64,000 nt of DNA, from positions 48,781 through 112,780 of the forward strand of contig DATBHG010000018.1 of NCBI GenBank assembly GCA_036557665.1, given 5' to 3'. A model generated the notes under the pieces. The model had not been told where the DNA came from. It saw only the letters and a program-made list of their open reading frames with translations, and searched no databases. Position numbers and translations under genes: made by a program. Numbering within the stretch: position 1 is the first letter of the stretch; every line of letters starts with the position of its first letter. This stretch comes from VAZQ01 sp036557665 (lineage in GTDB: Bacteria; Pseudomonadota; Alphaproteobacteria; Rhizobiales; Xanthobacteraceae). Below, piece after piece: positions 1 to 8,643 of this stretch.

Positions 1-1
1 G

Positions 2-565
2 ACCACACTCGCGTTCCAGCAGATTCGCGCCGGCAACACCGCAATGTTCGCGTTCGTGCTGGCGGTAACTTTCGTGTTCTTGGTCCTTGCCGCACAGTTC
101 GAGAGTCTCACCTTGCCGCTCGCCGTCATCCTGATCGTGCCCATGTGCCTGGTTGCTTCCATTCTCGGCGTCGTATTGCGCGGCCAAGACAACAACATTC
201 TCACCCAGGTCGGCTTCGTGGTATTGATCGGGCTCGCCGCGAAAAACGCCATTCTCATCGTGGAGTTTGCCAGGCAGTTGGAGGATCAGGGCAGAGATCT
301 CTTGTCCGCGGCAACCGAAGCAGCCCGCCTGCGGCTCCGACCGATCCTTATGACCTCGCTGGCATTCATTTTCGGGGTGACGCCTTTGGTCTGGGCGGTC
401 GGCGCAGGTGCCGAGCTGCGACAGGCGCTGGGCACGGCCGTGTTTTTCGGAATGATTGGGGTTACCCTGTTCGGCCTGATCTTCACCCCGGTGTTTTACG
501 TGGTCACTCGCTGGGCACAGGCGAGGCGCCAGGCAGCTATCTCGCTTCCCAGGCCAGCGGAATAG
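2..565 (+). CDS. RND-family efflux transporter, C-terminal fragment
   Basis: The reading frame is open from the window edge and ends at TAG 563-565, so this is the last ~187 residues of a gene that starts outside the window. The visible part matches the last membrane domain of hydrophobe/amphiphile RND pumps (AcrB/MexB type): a membrane segment followed by LAAQFESLTLP, then NILTQVGFVVLIGLAAKNAI, then RLRPILMTSLAFIFGVTPL, and the closing GMIGVTLFGLIFTPVFYV helix. These pumps are proton-driven inner-membrane trimers that export drugs and other amphiphiles together with a periplasmic adaptor and an outer-membrane channel. The family is clear; the substrate cannot be told. No downstream partner gene follows, so any adaptor or outer-membrane gene must lie upstream. 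Confidence 0.9.
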   Translation, partial: TTLAFQQIRAGNTAMFAFVLAVTFVFLVLAAQFESLTLPLAVILIVPMCLVASILGVVLRGQDNNILTQVGFVVLIGLAAKNAILIVEFARQLEDQGRDLLSAATEAARLRLRPILMTSLAFIFGVTPLVWAVGAGAELRQALGTAVFFGMIGVTLFGLIFTPVFYVVTRWAQARRQAAISLPRPAE

Positions 566-578
566 CCGCCACGGCATC

Positions 579-674
579 ATGATCAGATTTGGTTTCGGCC
601 AACCGGCGATGCGCAAGGAGGACGAGTCGCTGTTGCGCGGCGTGGGCCGTTTTGCGTTGCAGATTTCGGTCTAA
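579..674 (+). pseudogene. Relic of a molybdenum hydroxylase (CoxL/XdhB-type) large-subunit gene, N-terminus only
   Basis: A 31-codon frame from ATG 579 to TAA 672 encodes a peptide containing FGFGQPAMRKEDESLLRGVG followed by RF. This matches the opening motif of aldehyde oxidase / CO dehydrogenase large subunits, usually of the form GQPxxRxEDxxLLxGxGRYxDD. In intact proteins of about 770 residues this is only the first 30 or so residues. Here the frame stops where the FxDD element should continue, and nothing in 675-954 resembles the rest. I read it as the stump of a deleted gene. It begins 14 bases after the efflux gene stops. The motif match is direct; the deletion history is inference. Confidence 0.5.
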
Positions 675-954
675 AGGTAGTCATACACAGTGTGCTGCGC
701 TCACGGCATGCGCATGCCCGATCTTCTTAACGCGACATTCGATCGCACCCAGGTAATGCCGGCCGATTCCCCGCATTCGTTTTCGAGACCCGGGGCAGGG
801 AAGGCGGGGCGTCTTTACGCCATAATCGGGCTCCCTATGCTCACGTCCAGGTGAAGACCGGCTCGTCGAGGCTTATCCGACCACCAGCGCGCATCGACCA
901 CCAGCGCGCATCGCGGCGGGCCGGGCGCGGGGGTCAGCAAGGATCATAATATCC
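675..954. other. Non-coding gap with a 17-bp tandem duplication
   Basis: No supported gene lies between the molybdenum hydroxylase relic and the end of the solute-binding protein gene. The only structure I see is an exact direct duplication of a 17-base unit (CGACCACCAGCGCGCAT) at 878-894 and 895-911. The stretch may be remnant sequence from the same deletion that left the relic upstream. Confidence 0.5.
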
Positions 955-2802
955 TCATGGTTGGCTTGGGTCGCGCCACCAAGTCTCGGGAAGATAACCG
1001 TAGAGCGACGTCGCCCGAGGACGACCGATTCGCGTCCAGCGGGCAACCCATTGCTCCGGCAGGTGGAACAATGGGATCGTATAGAACCCGGAGATCAGAA
1101 CGCGATCGAGCGCGCGCACTGCCGACACAAACTCGGGTCGAGTTTGCGCCTTCAGCAGCGCGGCTATCAATGCATCGACTGCCGGGCTCTTGATGCCCAT
1201 GTAATTGCGCGTGCCGGGCTGATCGGCCGCGGTCGAGCCCCAGTAGAACGTCTGCTCATTGCCGGGAGACAGCGATTGCTCCCAGCGGTGGTCGATCATG
1301 TCGAAGTCGTAATTGACGCGTCTGGCTTCGAATTGAACCGCATCGACCAAGCGCACGCGAGCCGTAATGCCGGCCCGCTTGAGGTTCTGAGAGAAGACGA
1401 GCGCAAGGCGCTCCTCATCTCTCTCGGTGACCATGATTTCGAAAGTGAAGGGCCGCCCACTGCTGTGATCGACCAGGGTGCCGCCGCGCAACTCGAATCC
1501 GGCGGACGCGAACAGGTCGAGCGCGCGTTTCAGTGTCCTGCGGTCGCGACCCGAGCCATCGCTGACCGGCGGCGACCACGTGCCTTCCAGCACGTCCGGC
1601 CGCACAGCATCGGGGAATGGTACGAGCAACTCTCTTTCGCGGGCATCCGCGGGACGCCCGTGCGACGACAACTCGGAACCATCGAAATAGCCTGCCGTAC
1701 GCCGATACAGGTCAAAGAAATAGCTTCGATTGACCCATTCAAAGTCGAAGAGATAGGACAACGCTTCGCGCACGCGCCGATCTCGGAAAATCTCCCGGCG
1801 GGTGTTGAACACAAAATAGTTGCTCGGCTTGGGCAGACCGGTGCGGTAGGCTTCCTTTACCACCAGCCCGTCGCGCAGTGCGGCAAAAGAATACGCCGTC
1901 TGCCAGCGTGTCGGATCGCGCTCCTCCCGCGCGTCGTAGAGGCCGCGTTTGAATGCCTCCATGTACGAGTTGGCTTCCCTGTAAAAATCATAGCGGATTT
2001 CGTCGAAGTTCCAGAGGCCCCGATTGATCGCAAGATCGCGCGCCCAATAGTCCGGGTTGCGCTTCAAGGTGATGCTCTTTCCCGGATCCACGGTGCTCAC
2101 GGTGTAGGGACCGCTTCCAAGCAGCGGCCGGAACGAGGTTTCCTCAAACCTGTCCGCATCGACTGAGTGCTCGGCGAGCACCGGCATAAGTCCGAGGATC
2201 AGCGGCAGCTCACGGTCGTCGCTTCCGGAAAGCTCGAAACGTATTGCCCCCTCGCCGACAATCTCCGCCTTGGAGACCTTGCTGTAATAAGTGCGATAAT
2301 TCGGGCGGCCCTTGTCCCGCAGAAGCTTCCACGAAAAAACGACATCCTCCGCCGTAACCGGCGAGCCGTCTGAAAATCGGGCTGCAGGATCAAGGTGGAA
2401 AATTACGTAGCTGCGCTCGGGATCCGTTTCCACCGATTTCGCGATCAAGCCATACAGACTGAACGGCTCGTCATATCCGCGTGCCATCAAGCTCTCGACC
2501 ACATAGCCGCGCATGGAGGGCGGTGCTATTCCCTTCACGATGAGCGGGTTGAGACTGTCAAAGGTGCCGAGCACGCCTTGAACAAAGTGACCGCCCTTTG
2601 GCGCTGTCGGGTCGGCATAGGGGAGCCGGGTGAAGCCCTCGGGCATAGCCGGCTGGCCCTGCATCGCTATCCCGTGGCGTGATTCCCCAGCCCACGCGCT
2701 CGCGCAGCAGCATCTCCCGATGAGAAGGACGAGCAGAAGGGCGCAGGGCCATGTCCGTCTAACCGACCGACGAAATACCGACCCAAGAAGGCTGGACGCC
2801 AT
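955..2802 (-). CDS. Extracellular solute-binding protein, family 5 (YejA-like peptide-binding)
   Basis: A periplasmic substrate-binding protein of an ABC importer, SBP_bac_5 family, most like the YejA branch that binds peptides. About 615 residues. The N-terminus has an arginine-rich stretch, a hydrophobic core (CALLLVLLIG) and a likely cleavage near ASAWA-GE. Then come family landmarks: HGIAMQG, GTFDSLNPLIVKG, LDPAARFSDGSPVTAEDVVFS, LLGSGPY, SNYFVFNT and the C-terminal GFYTIPLFHLPEQWVAR. I chose ATG at 2802 because GGTGGAG lies just upstream and it gives a normal signal peptide; ATG 2835 is an alternative. The same frame stays open to 3921, but that extension is antisense to the IalB gene and is not credible. 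No permease or ATPase gene is adjacent, so it is an orphan here. Confidence 0.85.
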   Translation of the reverse strand: MASSLLGSVFRRSVRRTWPCALLLVLLIGRCCCASAWAGESRHGIAMQGQPAMPEGFTRLPYADPTAPKGGHFVQGVLGTFDSLNPLIVKGIAPPSMRGYVVESLMARGYDEPFSLYGLIAKSVETDPERSYVIFHLDPAARFSDGSPVTAEDVVFSWKLLRDKGRPNYRTYYSKVSKAEIVGEGAIRFELSGSDDRELPLILGLMPVLAEHSVDADRFEETSFRPLLGSGPYTVSTVDPGKSITLKRNPDYWARDLAINRGLWNFDEIRYDFYREANSYMEAFKRGLYDAREERDPTRWQTAYSFAALRDGLVVKEAYRTGLPKPSNYFVFNTRREIFRDRRVREALSYLFDFEWVNRSYFFDLYRRTAGYFDGSELSSHGRPADARERELLVPFPDAVRPDVLEGTWSPPVSDGSGRDRRTLKRALDLFASAGFELRGGTLVDHSSGRPFTFEIMVTERDEERLALVFSQNLKRAGITARVRLVDAVQFEARRVNYDFDMIDHRWEQSLSPGNEQTFYWGSTAADQPGTRNYMGIKSPAVDALIAALLKAQTRPEFVSAVRALDRVLISGFYTIPLFHLPEQWVARWTRIGRPRATSLYGYLPETWWRDPSQP

Positions 2803-3075
2803 CGCTCCACCAAGCCTGGATAGCTGGGCAAGCATACTGGCGAGCTTGCGCGCTTTGTTGCTGCTGCCGAGGATGCCCTGCCAGTTATCACCAGTAATTC
2901 GTGGCCCCTTGCGCTCATAGAGGAAGCCTGTGTCCTTAACCCCAGGGGTGAAATTGGCAAGTGTTGCCGCGGGTGCGGTCACGCTCCTGCCGCATTTGGT
3001 GACGACACAGCCGTGGATGGGGCGACCGTTCCGGCCGTGGTGCCGTCGAGAGCGGGAAGCAAGAGGGTTCTGTCG

Positions 3076-3849
3076 ATGAATCACTGGTTGGTTTCTGCGC
3101 CGGCCCGGCCGGGTGCTCGTGCGTTGGCCATCGCAGCAGCATCGACCTTGCTCACCGCGTTGATTGCCTCCGGCGCATTGGCTCAGGGACCACCTGCTCC
3201 TGCGGCGCCGAAACCGGCTCCGAAAGCCGCTCCGAAAGCGGCGCCGGGTTCCAAGCCCGCGGAGGCTCCCGCTGCTGCCCCGCAAGGCCAAGCTCAGGGC
3301 GGCCAGAGCGAGCAACCTCAACTGATTTTCTCGCCGTGGACAAAGTTCTGCCTCAAGGGCCAGGAGGCAAACGCCAAGCAGGTTTGCTTTACCGGCAAGG
3401 ACGGTCGGGTGGAATCTGGCATGCCCGTGGTTGCTGCTGTCCTGATCGAGCCCGAAAACGAGCCGAAAAAGGTTCTGCGCGTCACCTTGCCGCTGGGCAT
3501 GTCGCTCCAACCTGGCACACGCGTCATTGTCGATAACGGCCAGCCGATGACCGGACCCTACGTCATTTGCTTCAACAACGGCTGCATGGCTGATTATGAG
3601 GCCAGCGGGGAATTGATCGGCAAGCTCAAGAAGGGGCAGGGGCTGGTTATTCAGGGCATCAATGGTGCAGGGCAGCCCATCAGCCTCGTCGTGCCGCTCA
3701 GCGATTTTGCGAAGGCCTATGACGGTCCGCCCACCGATCCCAAGGTATTCGAAGAGCAGCAGAAAAAATTGCAGGAAGAACTGCAGCGACGGGCCGAGGA
3801 AGCACGCAAGAAGCTCGAAGGTCAGCAGCAGGCTGCCCCGACACGCTAG
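3076..3849 (+). CDS. Invasion-associated locus B (IalB)-family exported protein
   Basis: About 257 residues. A signal peptide (hydrophobic IAAASTLLTALIASGALA, cleavage after ALA) is followed by a low-complexity Ala/Pro/Lys linker (residues ~38-75). The folded domain has the IalB pattern: WTKFCLKG, QVCFTGKDGR, a VLRVTLPLGMSLQPG strand region, PYVICFNNGCMADYEA with paired cysteines, and LSDFAKAYDGPPTDPK. It ends in a charged helix rich in Glu, Gln and Arg. IalB was named in Bartonella, where it is linked to red-cell invasion; most alphaproteobacteria carry paralogues of unknown role in the periplasm or envelope, so a virulence role should not be assumed. It is divergent from the solute-binding protein gene across a 273-bp gap. 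Confidence 0.85.
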   Translation: MNHWLVSAPARPGARALAIAAASTLLTALIASGALAQGPPAPAAPKPAPKAAPKAAPGSKPAEAPAAAPQGQAQGGQSEQPQLIFSPWTKFCLKGQEANAKQVCFTGKDGRVESGMPVVAAVLIEPENEPKKVLRVTLPLGMSLQPGTRVIVDNGQPMTGPYVICFNNGCMADYEASGELIGKLKKGQGLVIQGINGAGQPISLVVPLSDFAKAYDGPPTDPKVFEEQQKKLQEELQRRAEEARKKLEGQQQAAPTR

Positions 3850-3935
3850 CGCGATGTGGTCGGACGCCGTGTGTGGCCGCCGGCTTGCTCGGGCCATCCA
3901 TCTCGCTGAGGCGCCTACCACGTAGATACCCGGCC

Positions 3936-3980
3936 GGCGCAGGCAAGTTTACGCGGTCTGCACAAGCTTGACTGCGTAAC
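3936..3980. repeat. Dispersed intergenic repeat with partial dyad symmetry, copy 1
   Basis: This 45-bp segment contains GTTTACGCGGTC followed about 11 bases later by GACTGCGTAAC, which are near inverted copies. It resembles the sequence at 10571-10607: both share AGGC(A/G)AG(T/C)TTACGC(G/A)GTCTGC(A/C)CAAGC. It lies between the IalB gene and hspQ, which converge, so it could form a hairpin at the transcript ends. Confidence 0.45.
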
Positions 3981-4007
3981 CCCGCATATCGCCAGTCGCG
4001 CGATCCG

Positions 4008-4340
4008 CTAATTGAGCATCGCATTGCGCGGGCGGTAGCTGCCCTTCTCATCCCGATCAAACACTTCCGCAACCTGCGGATGGCGCACCGGCTCTCCCGA
4101 CGTATCCGGGAGCAGGTTCTGCTCCGAGACGTATGCGATGTACTCGGTCTCCGCATTCTCGGCGAAGAGGTGATAGAACGGCTGATCCTTGCTCGGGCGC
4201 ACCTCCGCCGGAATGGATTGATACCATTCCTCGGTATTGTTGAATTCGGGGTCTATGTCGAAGATCACACCGCGAAACGGAAACAGGCGGTGCCGCACCA
4301 CCTGGCCGATCTGGAACTTCGCATTGCGCATCTTGCTCAT
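4008..4340 (-). CDS. hspQ: Heat shock protein HspQ (YccV-like, hemimethylated-DNA-binding fold)
   Basis: 110 residues, close to the usual family size. The core FQIGQVVRHRLFPFRGVIFD, followed by FNNTEEWYQSIP, QPFYHLFAEN and YIAYVSEQNLL, is diagnostic of HspQ. In E. coli HspQ is a small heat-inducible protein that binds hemimethylated oriC DNA in vitro, affects DnaA stability and acts as a specificity-enhancing factor for Lon. The start at ATG 4340 has GAGGAGC about 10 bases upstream. It lies 22 bases downstream of the CoA-ester lyase gene on the same strand, so the two may be co-transcribed. Confidence 0.93.
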   Translation of the reverse strand: MSKMRNAKFQIGQVVRHRLFPFRGVIFDIDPEFNNTEEWYQSIPAEVRPSKDQPFYHLFAENAETEYIAYVSEQNLLPDTSGEPVRHPQVAEVFDRDEKGSYRPRNAMLN

Positions 4341-4362
4341 GGCCGCGACGCTCCTCGTCCCG

Positions 4363-5406
4363 TTACAGATCGTAGCGCTCCGCCAGTTGCGGATCCTTGT
4401 CGGCCGCTAGACGAGCAAGGTCAAGCAGCACCTTGGCCTGTTTCCATGTCGCGTCATCCTGCATTTTGCCATCGATCATGACCGCACCGCTTCCATCCGG
4501 CATGGCTTGAACGATTCGTTTTGCGAATGCAATTTCCGCAGGGTCGGGCGAAAACACGCGCTTGGCAATAGGGATCTGGCTCGGATGCAGTGTCCAGGCA
4601 CCGACACATCCCAGAAGAAAGGCATTGCGGAATTGCGCCTCGCAGGCTTCCGGATCGGAAAAGTCGCCGAATGGGCCATAGAATGGCTTGATTCCGGCCG
4701 CCGCACAGGCGTCGACCATCCTGGCAAGCGTGTAATGCCATAGATCCTGTTGGAAGGCAGCCCGCGTCGTCCCTTTGCTCGGGGGATCCGCGAGAACCTT
4801 GTACTCCGGGTGCCCGCCGCCAACACGCGTGGTCTTCATCGCACGTGAGGCGGCGAGATCGGCCGGTCCCAGGCTCATCCCGTGCATGCGCGGTGATGCG
4901 GCCGCAATTGCAGTGACGTTGTCGACCCCTTCGGCGGTCTCGAGGATGGCATGGACGAGGATGGGTTCTTGCACGCCGTGCCGTGCTTCGAGCTGGGCAA
5001 GGAGCTGGTCGATGTAGTGGATATCCCAAGGTCCTTCGACCTTGGGAAGCATGATGACGTCGAGCTTTTGCCCCACCGCGCCGACAATCTCGACAACGTC
5101 GTCAAGCACCCACGGCGAGTTGAGCGCGTTGACACGGGTCCACAGACCCGTCTCTCCGAATTCGTTCGCCCTGGCCATTTCGATGAAACCGCGCCTCGCC
5201 GCGATTTTAGCCTCCGCAGGAATGGCATCCTCCAGGTTGCCAAGCACGGCGTCGACATCGGCGATCAACTCAGGAATCTTCGCGCGCAGCTTCTCGACAT
5301 GCGGAGGCACAAAATGGATCATGCGCTCGAGCTTGACCGGCAATTGCACGAGCGGCGACGGAGCCCCGATCGCGAGTGGTTTGAGGAAATTACGCGGGAG
5401 CTTCAT
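4363..5406 (-). CDS. HpcH/HpaI-family CoA ester lyase, malyl-CoA lyase-like
   Basis: About 347 residues of the HpcH/HpaI aldolase / citrate lyase beta superfamily. Visible motifs fit the L-malyl-CoA / beta-methylmalyl-CoA lyase branch: GNLEDAIPAEAK (the metal/CoA-binding LEDAV-type motif), RVNALNSPW, VIMLPKVEGP (metal-binding Glu), ILETAEGV, MHGMSLGPADLAAS and GAWTLHPSQIPIAKRVFSP. Such enzymes cleave malyl-CoA to acetyl-CoA and glyoxylate (or methylmalyl-CoA to propionyl-CoA and glyoxylate) and serve glyoxylate, serine-cycle or ethylmalonyl-CoA metabolism. The ATG at 5406 follows AAGG and starts MKLPRNFLKPL; an upstream in-frame start at 5433 is less likely. No neighbouring gene narrows the substrate, so related lyases such as citramalyl-CoA lyase cannot be excluded. 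Confidence 0.8.
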   Translation of the reverse strand: MKLPRNFLKPLAIGAPSPLVQLPVKLERMIHFVPPHVEKLRAKIPELIADVDAVLGNLEDAIPAEAKIAARRGFIEMARANEFGETGLWTRVNALNSPWVLDDVVEIVGAVGQKLDVIMLPKVEGPWDIHYIDQLLAQLEARHGVQEPILVHAILETAEGVDNVTAIAAASPRMHGMSLGPADLAASRAMKTTRVGGGHPEYKVLADPPSKGTTRAAFQQDLWHYTLARMVDACAAAGIKPFYGPFGDFSDPEACEAQFRNAFLLGCVGAWTLHPSQIPIAKRVFSPDPAEIAFAKRIVQAMPDGSGAVMIDGKMQDDATWKQAKVLLDLARLAADKDPQLAERYDL

Positions 5407-5535
5407 TGCCTTGCATCCGGTGCGTAGGGGCACCGCAGTGCGTCGCCCTTGACCGGGCGAGGCGATGCATCGCCCGAGCGAGGCTACGGTATGGTGTTAA
5501 ATTGAGGACGCCAAGAGGCATTCGGAGCGGCCTGC

Positions 5536-6741
5536 TCAGAGCGCCTCGCCACGCATGAGACGCGGTTGGCCAAAACGCGGCTCCACCCCCTCGTGCATCG
5601 CCGTCCGGCGAAGCGAAGGCATGCGATCCATCGAGAACAGGGCAAGCGAGCGCGCCGCCTGCATAGGGAGGAAGTCCGAGAGCAGGCTGCGATTGAGCAG
5701 ATCTACAGCGAGCGTGCGGCTGGCAATATCCGCCTGGCGCATGCGGTGGTAACGATCGGTGACCTCGCTCGTACCCATATCGTACCCGCGGCGATGCGCG
5801 CTGACGGCGAGCTCGCTAATGGCCGCAGCGTCCCGCAGGCCGAGATTGAGACCCTGTGCCCCGATTGGGGGAAGCGTATGCGCCGCCTCGCCCACCAGAA
5901 CGATGCGGTGAGCGCCAAAGCGTATCGCTGTCCTGACCTCAAGCGGAAACGAGGCGCGTGCTGGCTCGACATCAATCTTGCCGAGGAGCGAGTGCGACCG
6001 TTGCTCGATCTCTTGCCCGAGCGAATTCCGGGGCAGCGCCAGGATAGTAGATGCTTCATCCGGATGAACGACGAAGACCAGGCTGGAACGCCGGCCCGGC
6101 AATGGCACGAGCGTAAAGGGACCAGTGTGCGTATGAAACTCAGTCGAAGTGTCCCCATGCGGCCGGTCGTGAGACAGATTGAAGGTCAGCGCAGTCTGGG
6201 CATAGCTGCGAGAACTGGTGCGTATCCCTGCGGCGCTGCGGCACAGGGAATCGCGCCCGTCGGCTGCTATGACCAGCCGACAAGTCACCGACGCACCATT
6301 TGTCAACGCTACGGTCGCGACGCGCTCAGCAATCTCGAGTGTGGCGGCCTCGTCCGCGACCCACATCAGCGACGGAAGCGCTCGTGCACGCTGTTCGAGG
6401 GCAGCCAGGAGAAACCGGTTTTCAACGTTGTGCCCGAATTTCTCCAATCCGATCTCGTCTGCCTGAAAAAGCACCTCCGGTGCTCGGACCAGCCGCCCCG
6501 TATCGTCCACCATTCGGATGGCTCGCAGAGGAGCAGCATCGCAGCGGCAGCGCTCCCAAACGGCGAGGGTGGCGAGGGCGTTTACAGAGCCGTGGAGCAG
6601 GGCAGTCGTGCGGGGGTCGGCATGGTTGACTGCTTTGGCGACGAGAACAGTTTCGACACCGGACGAGGCGAGCGCAATGGCCGCTGTCAACCCTGCGGGC
6701 CCGCCGCCTACGACCACGCACTCGGCATGCATCCTCGTCAT
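5536..6741 (-). CDS. UbiH/UbiF/COQ6-family FAD-dependent monooxygenase
   Basis: About 401 residues. The N-terminal dinucleotide fold VVVGGGPAGLTAAIALASSG binds FAD; an internal VIAADGRDSLCR matches the DG motif and RIVLVGEAAHTLPPIGAQGLNLGLRDA is the second FAD motif typical of ubiquinone-ring hydroxylases. By family it hydroxylates an aromatic precursor of ubiquinone at the inner membrane. The exact ring position (C5, C6 or C1, i.e. UbiI/UbiF/UbiH or the multifunctional UbiL type) cannot be read from the sequence, so no symbol is given. I used ATG 6741, which starts just before the FAD motif; ATG 6771 is possible. It is divergent from pcs with only 43 bases between starts, so the promoters overlap. 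Confidence 0.85.
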   Translation of the reverse strand: MTRMHAECVVVGGGPAGLTAAIALASSGVETVLVAKAVNHADPRTTALLHGSVNALATLAVWERCRCDAAPLRAIRMVDDTGRLVRAPEVLFQADEIGLEKFGHNVENRFLLAALEQRARALPSLMWVADEAATLEIAERVATVALTNGASVTCRLVIAADGRDSLCRSAAGIRTSSRSYAQTALTFNLSHDRPHGDTSTEFHTHTGPFTLVPLPGRRSSLVFVVHPDEASTILALPRNSLGQEIEQRSHSLLGKIDVEPARASFPLEVRTAIRFGAHRIVLVGEAAHTLPPIGAQGLNLGLRDAAAISELAVSAHRRGYDMGTSEVTDRYHRMRQADIASRTLAVDLLNRSLLSDFLPMQAARSLALFSMDRMPSLRRTAMHEGVEPRFGQPRLMRGEAL

Positions 6742-6784
6742 TCTGCGTACGCTATAGTGTTTTCCCACCATTCAGGAGCCGATT

Positions 6785-7477
6785 TTGCGACCGCTGAGCC
6801 GAGCCTGTGCTTTCGGGGTGCATATTTTCACCTCTGCCGGAGCTGCCGTGGCGCTCGCCGCGCTGGCATTTGCAGTGGCAGCGCAATGGACGGCCATGTT
6901 TCTGTGTCTTGGCATTGCCCTCATCATTGATGGAGTAGACGGTACCTTGGCGCGGTACCTCAAGGTCGCCGCAGTCCTGCCGCGCTGGTCCGGTGATGTG
7001 CTCGATCTCATCGTCGATTTCGTCACCTATGTATTCGTCCCGGCTTATGCGATCAGCGCCGGCGGATTCCTGCCGATAACCTTCGCAATACCTGCGGGAG
7101 CCATCATAGTGATCACTGCCGCGCTCTATTTCGCCGATCGGCAGATGAAGCTGGCCGGCAACTACTTTCGCGGCTTTCCTGCGCTGTGGAACGTGGTGGC
7201 GTTCTATCTGTTTCTGCTCAGGCCTGGTCCGTGGCTGGCGGGCTTCATCATTCTCGGCCTTGCAGCACTCACGTTTGCGCCGATCAAGTTCCTGCATCCT
7301 ATTCGGGTGAGGCGGTGCCGGGCGCTCAACATGGCAGCGTTGCTCCTGTGGTCCATTCTGGCCCTGGTTGCCGTTGCCCAGCGGCTCGACCCGCCTGCAT
7401 CGGTCACGGCCGGATTGGTGACGATCGCCTTGTATTTTCTCGCGGTGGGTTGGACCGACCGTCAGCCCGGATCATGA
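6785..7477 (+). CDS. pcs: Phosphatidylcholine synthase (CDP-diacylglycerol-choline O-phosphatidyltransferase)
   Basis: 230 residues, an integral membrane enzyme that condenses CDP-diacylglycerol with choline to give phosphatidylcholine and CMP. The CDP-alcohol phosphotransferase motif is visible: DG at residues 52-53, AR at 56-57, then G70, D74 and D78 in the GDVLDLIVD segment. The following VTYVFVPAYAI is typical of Pcs. About eight hydrophobic segments are present. The start is TTG at 6785, set by AGGAG at 6774-6778; there is no better ATG. Pcs is characteristic of Rhizobiales and other host-associated or choline-using bacteria and supports the taxonomic assignment. Confidence 0.93.
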   Translation: MRPLSRACAFGVHIFTSAGAAVALAALAFAVAAQWTAMFLCLGIALIIDGVDGTLARYLKVAAVLPRWSGDVLDLIVDFVTYVFVPAYAISAGGFLPITFAIPAGAIIVITAALYFADRQMKLAGNYFRGFPALWNVVAFYLFLLRPGPWLAGFIILGLAALTFAPIKFLHPIRVRRCRALNMAALLLWSILALVAVAQRLDPPASVTAGLVTIALYFLAVGWTDRQPGS

Positions 7478-7576
7478 TTAGCACGGCAGGCGCTTGATCC
7501 GGGGGCTTTGCTGAGAGAAATTGCGCCGGTTCCATCGGGGCGCAATCCTCTGAACACATACGCAGGAGTGACAGCA

Positions 7577-8554
7577 ATGGTCGCAGCAGTCCGAGTACAT
7601 AAGGTGGGGGGCCCCGAGGTGCTCACCTACGAGGACATCCCGGTGGGGGATCCCGGCCCCGGGCAAGTCAAGGTCAGGAACCATGCCTGCGGGGTCAATT
7701 TCATTGACACCTATTTCCGCATGGGCATGTACCCATCCCCGGTCGGGCTGCCGTTCGTCTCCGGTAACGAAGGCGCCGGAGAGGTCGTCGCGATCGGCCC
7801 GGGCGTCACTGAGGTCAAGGTCGGAGACCGTATCGGCTATGTGGCGGGGCTTGGCTCCTATGCAGCGGAGCGGCTACTGCCCGCCGACCGCGCTGTGAAG
7901 CTCCCTGACAACATCAGCTATGAGCAGGCTGCCGCCATGATGCTCAAGGGCCTGACCGTGCAATACCTGGTGCGGCAGACCTATAAGGTCCAGAAAGGCG
8001 ACAACGTGCTGATCCAGGCCGCTGCGGGTGGCATTGGCCTGATTGCAAGCCAATGGGCCAACCATCTCGGTGCCAATGTCATCGGGACGGTCGGCTCCAA
8101 GGACAAGGCCGAACTCGCCAGGAAGAACGGCGCGCACCATACCATCCTCTACCGCGAAGAAGATTTCCCCGCGAAGGTGAAGGAGATTACCGGCGGCAAG
8201 ATGTGCGCGGTCGTGTACGACGGCGTGGGCAAGGCGACTTTCCCGGCCTCGCTCGACTGCCTCAAGCCGCTTGGGATGTTCGTGAGCTTCGGCAATGCCT
8301 CCGGGCAAATCGAGGCTTTCAACATCAATATTCTGCAGACCAAGGGCTCGTTGTTCGCCACCCGCCCAACGCTCAACACCTATGCGGCAAAACGCGAGGA
8401 TTTGCTCAAGATGGCGAGCGAGCTCTTCCAGGTCGTCGGCAGCGGAGCGGTCAAGATTCCGGTCAATCAGAAATATTCGCTCAAGGACGCGCAGAAAGCG
8501 CACCGGGATCTCGAGAGTCGCGCCACTACAGGATCGAGCATCCTGCTGCCGTAA
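7577..8554 (+). CDS. NAD(P)H:quinone oxidoreductase, zinc-independent MDR superfamily
   Basis: 325 residues. The GroES-like N-terminal domain carries DIPVGDPGPGQVKV and NFIDTYFRMGMYP, and the cofactor-binding fold carries IQAAAGGIGLIASQWA with VIGTVGSKDKAELA. FGNASGQIEAFNI and the C-terminal KDAQKAHRDLESRATTGSS match the QOR (zeta-crystallin-like) group. Zinc-ligand cysteines of classical alcohol dehydrogenases are absent. The enzyme is expected to reduce quinones with NADPH in the cytoplasm. The ATG at 7577 is preceded by AGGAG at 7563-7567. An in-frame upstream extension from 7508 lacks such a site and does not look like protein. Confidence 0.88.
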   Translation: MVAAVRVHKVGGPEVLTYEDIPVGDPGPGQVKVRNHACGVNFIDTYFRMGMYPSPVGLPFVSGNEGAGEVVAIGPGVTEVKVGDRIGYVAGLGSYAAERLLPADRAVKLPDNISYEQAAAMMLKGLTVQYLVRQTYKVQKGDNVLIQAAAGGIGLIASQWANHLGANVIGTVGSKDKAELARKNGAHHTILYREEDFPAKVKEITGGKMCAVVYDGVGKATFPASLDCLKPLGMFVSFGNASGQIEAFNINILQTKGSLFATRPTLNTYAAKREDLLKMASELFQVVGSGAVKIPVNQKYSLKDAQKAHRDLESRATTGSSILLP

Positions 8555-8571
8555 ACCACGATCTCCGTCGA

Positions 8572-8617
8572 GTGGGCAAATCGCGCGGCACCGGCAGCGC
8601 GGCGCGCCTTTGTCCAC
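8572..8617. repeat. Palindromic intergenic repeat (GTGGGCAAA...TTTGTCCAC type)
   Basis: GTGGGCAAATCGCGC and its near inverted copy GCGCGCCTTTGTCCAC flank a short GC-rich centre, and the copy is followed by CCTACGG. This is the class of palindromes scattered in Rhizobiales intergenic DNA, compare 60951-61037. It sits between the convergent quinone oxidoreductase and bioD genes and may also act as a bidirectional transcript-end hairpin; there is no T-run to make it a classical terminator. Confidence 0.5.
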
Positions 8618-8643
8618 CCTACGGCGGTATTCCGGAGTCGAGG

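Noticed and set aside
2803..3921. Long N-terminal extension of the solute-binding protein frame on the minus strand (frame continuous to 3921)
   Set aside because: It is antisense to the well-supported IalB gene, has an Arg/Gly/Leu-rich composition typical of shadow frames, and a signal peptide begins only at about 2802.
5566..6930. 454-codon plus-strand frame over the UbiH-like gene
   Set aside because: Antisense to a gene with clear FAD motifs; its product has no recognisable domain.
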